Origin: Fimbriimonadaceae bacterium
GTDB lineage: Bacteria; Armatimonadota; Fimbriimonadia; Fimbriimonadales; Fimbriimonadaceae
Assembly: GCA_019454665.1 (NCBI GenBank)
Contig: JACFNW010000193.1
Coordinates: 1 to 5,140 of the forward strand
Length of the DNA stretch: 5,140 nt
Reading direction: 5' to 3'
Shown: in pieces, positions 1 to 4,571 of the stretch
Position numbering within the stretch: the first letter of the stretch is position 1
Layout of the letters: each line of letters starts with the position of its first letter
Program-made: the position numbers and the translations under genes
Notes under the pieces: model-generated
The model's database searches: none
The model's input: the letters and a program-made list of their open reading frames with translations, nothing else
What the model was told of the DNA's origin: nothing

Positions 1-2
1 CC

Positions 3-26
3 TATGGCCGGCTCGCCAAGGCCTGA
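3..26 (+). CDS. possible C-terminal end of an upstream gene (partial)
   Basis: Frame 3 is open from the left edge and reads Y-G-R-L-A-K-A before a TGA at 24-26, 45 nt before the hisI start. With seven residues nothing can be said about identity. An upstream histidine-pathway gene would fit the position, but that is only inference. The stop could equally be a chance triplet in intergenic DNA. Confidence 0.2.
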   Translation, partial: YGRLAKA

Positions 27-55
27 CGGACCCGGCCGGAGTGCGGCGGCGCGGG

Positions 56-61
56 TACATT
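56..61 (+). promoter_or_regulatory. -10-like hexamer just upstream of hisI
   Basis: TACATT fits the TANNNT core of a sigma-70-type -10 element and lies 10 nt before the hisI ATG. Transcription from it would start within a few bases of the start codon. I see no -35 hexamer near 33-38. The call rests mainly on similar hexamers at similar distances before three other genes in the window. Confidence 0.3.
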
Positions 62-71
62 CCCCCACGAT

Positions 72-539
72 ATGAGCATCGCATTCGCGGCACGCACGTC
101 CGTGGAGCAGGTCGAAGAGGGCTTCGATCTCGCTCCCAAGTTCGATGAGAACGGCCTGATCCCCGTGGTCACGACCGACCATGCGTCGGGCGAACTGCTC
201 ATGCACGCCTACATGAACGCCGAGGCCCTTCGGAAGACGCTGGAACTCGGCGAGGCCGTCTACTTCAGCCGCAGCCGCCAGAAGCTCTGGCACAAGGGCG
301 CGACCAGCGGGCTGGTCCAGATCGTCAAGGAGGTCCGCGTGGACGACGATCAGGACTGCATCTGGCTCCGCGTGGACGTGCAGGGCGGCGCGAGTTGCCA
401 CGTGGGCTATCGGTCGTGCTTCTACCGCAGCGTGCCCTTTGGACCCGACGCGGGTGGGCCCCTTCGGTACGAAGAGACCGAGAAGGTGTTCGACCCCGTG
501 GCCGTTTACGGCGACGCCCCGAACCCGACGAAGCTGTGA
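72..539 (+). CDS. hisI: phosphoribosyl-AMP cyclohydrolase (HisI)
   Basis: HisI opens the purine ring of phosphoribosyl-AMP, the third step of histidine biosynthesis, in the cytoplasm. The 155-residue protein is a stand-alone cyclohydrolase with no HisE pyrophosphohydrolase domain fused to it. Family signatures are [11 protein letters not shown] (23-33), LWHKGATSG (72-80), the acidic metal motif DDDQDC (91-96), and [13 protein letters not shown] (107-119), which contains zinc-ligand cysteines C109 and C116. The usual motif is D-C-D-x-D, whose cysteine is the third zinc ligand. Here that position is D92, and a cysteine instead follows the third aspartate (C96). No Shine-Dalgarno precedes ATG 72. 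A GTG at 102 is an in-frame alternative that would still keep the whole conserved core. The stop overlaps the GTG start of the next gene, so the two are probably co-transcribed and translationally coupled. The family assignment is secure. Confidence 0.95.
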   Translation: MSIAFAARTSVEQVEEGFDLAPKFDENGLIPVVTTDHASGELLMHAYMNAEALRKTLELGEAVYFSRSRQKLWHKGATSGLVQIVKEVRVDDDQDCIWLRVDVQGGASCHVGYRSCFYRSVPFGPDAGGPLRYEETEKVFDPVAVYGDAPNPTKL

Positions 540-1192
540 GGACGCGGCTCCTGGCCATCCGGGAGCGCATCGAGCGAGCCTGCGAATCGGCGGGCCACGA
601 CCCTTCCGAGGTGACGCTGATCGCCGTGTCCAAGGGCTTCCCCGCCGACGCGGTTCGCGAGGTGTTCGATCTCGGTTGCCGCGACTTCGGCGAGAACAGG
701 CTCCACGAAGCCCTAAGCAAGTTCGAGGCGCTGCCACAGGAGTTGGTGCAGGCCTGCACCTGGCATTTCATCGGCACGCTGCAATCGCGCAAGGTGCCGC
801 AGGTGGTGGAGGCGTTCGACGTCGTCCACACGCTGGATCGCGAATCGCAACTCGTTCGATTTGCCAGGGTGCGGCAACCTGTGACCGGACTGATCGAAGT
901 GAACACGGGCCGTGAACCCCAGAAGGGCGGAGTCCTCCCCGAGGACCTGCCGGCCTTCGTGCAGCGCTTCGATGAACTCCCCCTAGTACGACTCGCTGGG
1001 CTGATGACCATGGGTCCTGCAGCGGCGAGTGCCGAGGAAATGCGACCTTTCTTCGCGATGCTGCGTCAGTTAGGTAAGCAGTGCCGCATCGGCTCTTGGC
1101 TGAGCATGGGTATGAGCGACGATTTCGACGTTGCGATCCAGGAAGGAGCGACCCATGTGCGCGTCGGCACAGCTTTGTTCGGTTCTCGTTAG
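536..1192 (+). CDS. yggS: PLP-binding homeostasis protein, YggS/YlmE/PROSC family
   Basis: Cytoplasmic pyridoxal-5'-phosphate carrier/homeostasis protein, with the fold of an alanine-racemase-like TIM barrel and no known catalytic activity. The 218 residues show the family landmarks in order: LIAVSKG (28-34) with the PLP-lysine K33, FGENR (51-55), [11 protein letters not shown] (76-86), [12 protein letters not shown] (121-132), GLMTMGP (155-161), [21 protein letters not shown] (191-211) with the phosphate-binding MS-x-D segment, and a terminal FGSR. The start is taken as GTG 536, which overlaps the hisI TGA in a GTGA junction. The frame is open further upstream, but that region lies within hisI and has no family similarity. 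The protein is slightly shorter than the usual 225-235 residues. It is followed by sepF, the same order as ylmE-ylmF in Gram-positive division clusters. Confidence 0.93.
   Translation: MRTRLLAIRERIERACESAGHDPSEVTLIAVSKGFPADAVREVFDLGCRDFGENRLHEALSKFEALPQELVQACTWHFIGTLQSRKVPQVVEAFDVVHTLDRESQLVRFARVRQPVTGLIEVNTGREPQKGGVLPEDLPAFVQRFDELPLVRLAGLMTMGPAAASAEEMRPFFAMLRQLGKQCRIGSWLSMGMSDDFDVAIQEGATHVRVGTALFGSR
1143..1148 (+). promoter_or_regulatory. strong Shine-Dalgarno-like site inside yggS, before an alternative sepF start
   Basis: AAGGAG lies 6 nt before ATG 1155, which is in frame with sepF. It is the best ribosome-binding site in the window, yet it sits within the conserved Q-E-G-A codons of yggS, so it may be a by-product of coding. 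If used, SepF would gain 21 N-terminal residues and the two genes would overlap by 38 nt. Confidence 0.3.
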
Positions 1193-1217
1193 AGGGACGA
1201 ACCGGGATATCGCAATC

Positions 1218-1637
1218 ATGGACGAACAAGAACTGCAAGAGAAACCGGGTCTCTTCACCCGCATGATCGGCTGGACGCGCCGCGAGACCGTGGAGGAAGA
1301 AACTTCCGAGGAATTCGACGCCTCGGTTTCGGGTCGTTTGGGCGCCCTTCGCCCCAGCTACGACACCCACGTCACCGTGCGCAAGGACATCCAAAGCTTG
1401 GACGAGGCCTATGCCGCCGGCGCCGGCATCAAACGCGGCGAGTTGCAGGTGCTCAATCTGGCCGACACCGAACCAAACCTGCGGCGACAGATCAAGGACT
1501 TTCTGAACGGCGTGAGCTTTGCGCACGATGGCACGTGGATCGAGGTGGGCGAGGATGTGTGGATCCTCACGCCGCCGACTGTCTACGTCGAGGACGCCGC
1601 CGGGCGTTCGGTCGGCGCACTGAACCGCCACAACTGA
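1218..1637 (+). CDS. sepF: cell division protein SepF
   Basis: SepF binds FtsZ filaments, bundles or curves them, and tethers them to the membrane during septum formation. The 139-residue protein has the expected layout. A short N-terminal segment, GLFTRMIGW (11-19), could form the membrane-binding amphipathic helix. An acidic linker follows (about 23-35). The SepF core runs from about 50 to 125, with ELQVLNLADTEP (75-86), the RRQIKDFLNGV segment (89-99), and the strand-rich WIEVGEDVWILTPPTVYV (107-124). ATG 1218 is 25 nt after the yggS stop. GAGGGA at 1192-1197 is about 20 nt away, too far for a normal Shine-Dalgarno. An in-frame ATG at 1155 has a much better site, but it would add a cysteine-containing leader before the helix, unlike typical SepF. 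The partner yggS is the classical neighbour; no ylmG, divIVA or ftsZ gene follows. Confidence 0.9.
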   Translation: MDEQELQEKPGLFTRMIGWTRRETVEEETSEEFDASVSGRLGALRPSYDTHVTVRKDIQSLDEAYAAGAGIKRGELQVLNLADTEPNLRRQIKDFLNGVSFAHDGTWIEVGEDVWILTPPTVYVEDAAGRSVGALNRHN

Positions 1638-1667
1638 TCCGCACTCATCGTCTTTGTCCGGCCCCGC

Positions 1668-1710
1668 TTCCGTCGTGTCCACGTGTCTTAGGGCACGACG
1701 GAGCGTGCCC
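1668..1710. terminator. double stem-loop in the convergent spacer, probable bidirectional terminator
   Basis: Two hairpins share the arm at 1691-1703. The longer pairs 1668-1680 with 1691-1703 (13 bp including two G-U pairs, 10-nt loop). The shorter pairs GGGCACG (1691-1697) with CGTGCCC (1704-1710) around a 6-nt loop. They cannot form together. The element sits between the convergent sepF and M32 stops, where a bidirectional terminator is expected. Neither strand has a U-tract after the stem, so it is not a textbook intrinsic terminator. It could also be a dispersed REP-like palindrome. Confidence 0.5.
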
Positions 1711-1719
1711 CTCCAGGTA

Positions 1720-3210
1720 TCACGCCAACCGATACAGGGCGCTGTACTTCGACTTCATTCCCGCCATCCAGTCGTCCGCGCCCATCGGCTTGCCCGTGAC
1801 GCGCACCACCAAGTCCTTCGGCGTGTAGCGGCTGCCCTGCGCATAGATGCGCTCCCGCAGCCATTCGAAGATTGGCGCGAAGTGGCCCTTGGCCATCAGC
1901 TCGTCGGTGTTGGGGATGTCCTGCTGGAGCCTCGCCCAAATCTGGTAGCTCAACAGGTTGCCCATCGAATAGGTCGGGAAGTAGCCGATGGAGCCGCCCG
2001 ACCAGTGGACGTCCTGCAAGCAACCCTGCGCGTCGTTCGGCGGCACGATGCCCAGGTACTCGCGCATCTTCTCGTTCCACGCTTCCGGCACGTCCATGAT
2101 CGCCAACGTGCCTTCGAGCATGCCGAGTTCGATCTCGAACCGCAGCAGGATGTGCAGGTTGTACGTCAGTTCGTCCGCTTCGACGCGGATGAAGCTCGGC
2201 TCTACCTTGTTCACGGCGGCGTAGAACGAATCCAGGTTGTAGTGGTCCAGTTCGGGGAACGCGCCCTGGAGCGAAGGCAGGAAGTGCTCCCAGAAGGCGC
2301 GGCTGCGGCCGACGATGTTCTCCCAAAGGCGCGATTGGCTCTCGTGGACGCCCAGCGAGACGCCCCCGGCCAGCGGCGTGCCGTCCCACTCCTCGGGAGA
2401 GCCTTGTTCGTACATGCCATGACCGGCCTCGTGCAGCGAACCGAAGATCGCCGAGCCGATGTACGGCTTGAAGCGGGTGGTCAAGCGCACGTCGTTGACC
2501 GAGAAGTTCGTGCAGAACGGGTGCGGGGCCACGTCTTGCCGGCCGCGTTGCAGGTCGAAGCCGATCGCTTGGACGACCTTCAGCGTGAATTCGGACGCGC
2601 GACCCTGATCCCACTCTCCGATGAGGCGACCGGTATCGGGTTGAGTGTTCGCTTCCCGAATGGCGCGGACCAAATCCACGGTGGGTTGCTTGATGGTCTC
2701 GAACATCGCCCGGACATCGGCAGCGGTCGAACCCTCCTCGTATTGATCGAGCAACGGATCGTAAACGGAATCGCCTATGCCGAGGCAGGTGGCCTCTTCG
2801 CGGACGATGTCCACCATCTCGGCGAGCGTCGGGGCGAACTTGCCGAAGTCGGACGCCGCACGAGCCTCGACCCACACTTCGTGGCCAAGCGCCGCCAACT
2901 GGGCCTTCCGTTCGACCAGTTGCGCGGGGATCTTGGTTTTAAGGCCCGTTTCGCGGCGTACGATGCGCACCAAGGCGGCATCCACCGATCCGGGTTCGAC
3001 CTCGGTTTCCGCCCGACCGAGGAGCGTCAGCAACTCGTCCGAAGTCCACATTTCGTGCGCCAGGCGGCCCAACACCGAGGCGTGCCGCGCGCGCGCCTCG
3101 ACCGCTTTGGGCGGCATGTACGTCTGCTGATCCCAGTCCAGCACAGCCCCCGCAGCTTCGAGGGCATTGATGTCGGCGAGCTTGGTTTTGAGGGCTTGGA
3201 GGGCTGACAT
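1720..3210 (-). CDS. M32 family metallocarboxypeptidase (Taq-type carboxypeptidase)
   Basis: Zinc/cobalt-dependent carboxypeptidase of peptidase family M32, removing C-terminal residues from peptides with broad specificity. No signal peptide is present, so it is cytoplasmic. At 496 residues it has the usual family length (about 500). Landmarks are VLDWDQQTYMPP (23-34), DVRLTTRF (240-247), the metal motif HEAGH (260-264; ligands H260 and H264, catalytic E261), HESQSRLWEN (289-298) with third ligand E290, EADELTYNLHILLRFEIE (344-361), and GYFPTYSMGN (409-418). The 30-residue spacing from the first histidine to E290 matches the known family geometry. ATG 3210 fits the family N-terminus; an out-of-frame ATG lies 11 nt upstream. 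There is no Shine-Dalgarno, but TAACAT lies 9 nt before the start. It appears to be a single-gene unit, convergent with sepF and divergent from the secreted-protein gene. A long open frame on the opposite strand is a GC-bias shadow. Confidence 0.96.
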   Translation of the reverse strand: MSALQALKTKLADINALEAAGAVLDWDQQTYMPPKAVEARARHASVLGRLAHEMWTSDELLTLLGRAETEVEPGSVDAALVRIVRRETGLKTKIPAQLVERKAQLAALGHEVWVEARAASDFGKFAPTLAEMVDIVREEATCLGIGDSVYDPLLDQYEEGSTAADVRAMFETIKQPTVDLVRAIREANTQPDTGRLIGEWDQGRASEFTLKVVQAIGFDLQRGRQDVAPHPFCTNFSVNDVRLTTRFKPYIGSAIFGSLHEAGHGMYEQGSPEEWDGTPLAGGVSLGVHESQSRLWENIVGRSRAFWEHFLPSLQGAFPELDHYNLDSFYAAVNKVEPSFIRVEADELTYNLHILLRFEIELGMLEGTLAIMDVPEAWNEKMREYLGIVPPNDAQGCLQDVHWSGGSIGYFPTYSMGNLLSYQIWARLQQDIPNTDELMAKGHFAPIFEWLRERIYAQGSRYTPKDLVVRVTGKPMGADDWMAGMKSKYSALYRLA

Positions 3211-3223
3211 GGTCGCACCATGT
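3207..3223. repeat. 17-bp dyad over the M32 carboxypeptidase start codon
   Basis: ACATGGT-CGC-ACCATGT is a perfect 7-bp inverted repeat around a 3-nt centre. The left arm contains the carboxypeptidase ATG (complement of 3208-3210). The right arm overlaps the proposed -10 hexamer of that gene. The position would suit an autoregulatory operator or an RNA hairpin hiding the start codon. A 7-bp repeat can also arise by chance in a window of this size. Confidence 0.35.
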
Positions 3224-3225
3224 TA
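3220..3225 (-). promoter_or_regulatory. -10-like hexamer upstream of the M32 carboxypeptidase
   Basis: On the minus strand this reads TAACAT, a TANNNT match, 9 nt before the ATG at 3210. Transcription would start a few bases from the start codon, which fits the absence of a ribosome-binding site. No -35 match is visible at the usual distance. Confidence 0.3.
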
Positions 3226-3260
3226 CCGATTGACTCCGGCGATCCGCGGGACCCGGGACC

Positions 3261-3266
3261 AAGGAA
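3261..3266 (+). promoter_or_regulatory. Shine-Dalgarno that fixes the GTG start of the secreted protein
   Basis: AAGGAA ends 7 nt before GTG 3274. It favours that codon over the upstream in-frame ATG 3220, which would place 18 charged and proline-rich residues before the signal peptide, and over the later ATGs at 3301 and 3307, which have no such site. Confidence 0.55.
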
Positions 3267-3273
3267 ACCACCC

Positions 3274-4047
3274 GTGTCGCTCACCCGTCAGAACCATGCG
3301 ATGGTGATGGCTCTGTTGGCGCTCGCGGCCCCCGCCGCGGCTTCGGTGATGATCTCCGGCGTGCCGTTGGCTTCCCTTCCCGGGGGCAATCCCGTGGTGT
3401 TGCAGTACCACAGCGTAACGGCTCTGCTGGGAACGAAGGACGTGTCCTACGCCTCGCGAACGGTGTTCCACAACCCGACCAAGCAAGATGTGTTGGTCGA
3501 GGTCAAAGTGCCCTTCAAGGCCATTCAGACGCTGGACCACCGGCGCATGCTCGAAGCCCCGGTGGGAGCGACGCTCGACGGCGTCACTGTCTCGTTCAAG
3601 CGCAACCCCAAGGACCTCTCGCCGTCTTCGGTCAAGGGCCAAGGCAAGGATCGTTACGACTACTCGGCGGCGATGCACGCGCAAGTCACGTTCAAAGCTC
3701 TTTCCAGCCACGTGCTGACCTTGTCCTACGCGCTGCCCACGGGGCTGGCGGGCGAGGACGAGGCGCTGCGAACGGTCGGCTACGGGACACAGGGCTTTTC
3801 GACTTGGGCAGGGCAATGCGAGCAGATCGCGTTCACGCTCGATTTCGCGCGCGAGACCTACCGCTCGAACCCCGCCGACCCAGACGAGCGGTATCAGGGA
3901 TACAGTGTGTTCGCCATGCATTCGACCGAGCCCGGCCGCGGCTGGGAAGTCGGCGAGAAGCGCGCCTTTTTCGAGCGGTACAAGCCGACGGCTTCGCTCG
4001 GCACGCTGTTCTTCACGTTCTATCCGAACGGCTACCGCGGCGGCTGA
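3274..4047 (+). CDS. secreted protein of unknown function
   Basis: I do not recognise the family. From GTG 3274 the protein has 257 residues. The N-terminus is a classical Sec signal peptide: a short polar stretch with one arginine (2-9), a hydrophobic core MVMALLALAAPAAA (10-23), and an A-A-A cleavage site before S24. The mature part alternates short hydrophobic and polar stretches, for example the VLVEVKVPF stretch, several Thr/Val-rich strands, and GTLFFTFYPNGY near the end. This suggests a beta-rich, perhaps sandwich-like, exported protein. There is no transmembrane helix after the signal, no lipobox and only one cysteine in the mature part, so no internal disulfide is possible. No catalytic motif is visible. 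Its stop is 3 nt from the stop of the convergent cupin gene, and it is divergent from the carboxypeptidase, so it is probably transcribed alone. Confidence is high that it is a gene, but its function is open. Confidence 0.75.
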   Translation: MSLTRQNHAMVMALLALAAPAAASVMISGVPLASLPGGNPVVLQYHSVTALLGTKDVSYASRTVFHNPTKQDVLVEVKVPFKAIQTLDHRRMLEAPVGATLDGVTVSFKRNPKDLSPSSVKGQGKDRYDYSAAMHAQVTFKALSSHVLTLSYALPTGLAGEDEALRTVGYGTQGFSTWAGQCEQIAFTLDFARETYRSNPADPDERYQGYSVFAMHSTEPGRGWEVGEKRAFFERYKPTASLGTLFFTFYPNGYRGG

Positions 4048-4050
4048 ACC

Positions 4051-4524
4051 TCACGCTTCGGGCAAGCTGAACCTGGACTCGGGCGTGTCTTCATGGCGAA
4101 TCTCGTCCACGGGTTCGCGGCGCATCCACCCCGCGTACAGTCGGTTGGGGATGTTGATCACGAACGCGTCGGATTCGCCGACGTTGCGGTACGCGTGGAC
4201 GACTCCGGGGGGCACGACCACGAACACCGGGTTCGACTCACCGACGAGCAACCGCGCCGAGGCCTGCGCTTCGCCGGGCCGGTTCTCCCACAGGAATAAC
4301 TCGTACTCGCCCGAAAGGAAGGCGAAGCCGTCGGTCTGGTCGCGATGCTCGTGAGGACCGCGCGCGATGCCTGGGCGCGTGACGCTCAGGTAGCCCATCG
4401 CCGGACGGAAGCCCTCGGGTCCGAGGTCGTCGCGATAGAACTCCATCAGCCAGCCGCGCGGGTCGTCGTAACGCCGCAACGGACGCACCAAAACACCCGG
4501 AATGCCCGTATCCTGAGGTTCCAC
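4051..4524 (-). CDS. short RmlC-like cupin, dTDP-4-dehydrorhamnose 3,5-epimerase superfamily
   Basis: Cytoplasmic single-domain cupin of 157 residues, related to RmlC, which epimerises dTDP-4-keto-6-deoxy sugars on the way to dTDP-rhamnose. Visible landmarks are RRYDDPRGWLMEFYRDDL (17-34), corresponding to the D-x-RG-E motif of RmlC; GPHEHRDQTDGFAFLSGEY (56-74) with H58 and H60 at the catalytic-histidine position; and NPVFVVVPPGVVHAYRNV (98-115) with H110 and the barrel turn. NIPNRLYAGW (124-133) is followed by DEIRHED. The lysine that normally follows the catalytic histidine strand in RmlC is replaced by F67, and the chain is about 25 residues shorter than standard RmlC (about 180). It resembles the short RmlC-related sugar epimerases rather than RmlC itself, so the exact substrate is unclear. 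The start is a GTG without a Shine-Dalgarno. The divergent glycosyltransferase supports a role in making an activated sugar for a glycan. Confidence 0.82.
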   Translation of the reverse strand: MEPQDTGIPGVLVRPLRRYDDPRGWLMEFYRDDLGPEGFRPAMGYLSVTRPGIARGPHEHRDQTDGFAFLSGEYELFLWENRPGEAQASARLLVGESNPVFVVVPPGVVHAYRNVGESDAFVINIPNRLYAGWMRREPVDEIRHEDTPESRFSLPEA

Positions 4525-4531
4525 AGGCGAG

Positions 4532-4537
4532 ATTATG
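4532..4537 (-). promoter_or_regulatory. -10-like hexamer upstream of the RmlC-like gene
   Basis: On the minus strand this reads CATAAT, five of six bases of TATAAT, 7 nt before the GTG at 4524. Transcription would begin at or next to the start codon. The region where a -35 would lie (4555-4560) coincides with the proposed -10 of the divergent glycosyltransferase gene. Confidence 0.35.
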
Positions 4538-4555
4538 GACGGCGGCTGGTACCTT

Positions 4556-4561
4556 TACGCT
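4556..4561 (+). promoter_or_regulatory. -10-like hexamer upstream of the glycosyltransferase
   Basis: TACGCT fits TANNNT and lies 10 nt before ATG 4572. TACCTT at 4550-4555 is a second candidate. Neither has a good -35, and this is the weakest of the four start-proximal hexamers. Confidence 0.25.
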
Positions 4562-4571
4562 GAACCCGCCT

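Noticed and set aside
768..1682. 304-codon open frame on the minus strand opposite yggS and sepF
   Set aside because: It covers two well-supported genes, spans their junction, and has no recognisable domain or ribosome-binding site.
1654..3207. 517-codon open frame on the + strand opposite the carboxypeptidase gene
   Set aside because: The minus strand holds a full-length M32 enzyme with all catalytic motifs. The opposite frame shows Arg/Val/Asp-rich sequence without motifs, as expected from GC-biased third positions.
3230..3258. TTGACT at 3230-3235 as a -35 box for the secreted-protein gene
   Set aside because: No -10-like hexamer lies at 16-18 nt; the region is GC-rich (CCGGGAC).
3220..3273. 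ATG 3220 as start of the secreted protein
   Set aside because: It would put a proline- and charge-rich stretch before the signal peptide and has no ribosome-binding site, whereas GTG 3274 has AAGGAA at 7 nt.
3223..3921. 232-codon minus-strand frame opposite the secreted-protein gene
   Set aside because: It is rich in Arg, His and Gln with no motifs, whereas the + strand frame has a signal peptide and a Shine-Dalgarno.
4043..4074. Direct repeat GCTGAACCT at 4043-4051 and 4066-4074 at the junction of the convergent genes
   Set aside because: Nine bases at one site with no target duplication or element between them is most likely chance or a small slip, and it overlaps coding sequence of both genes.
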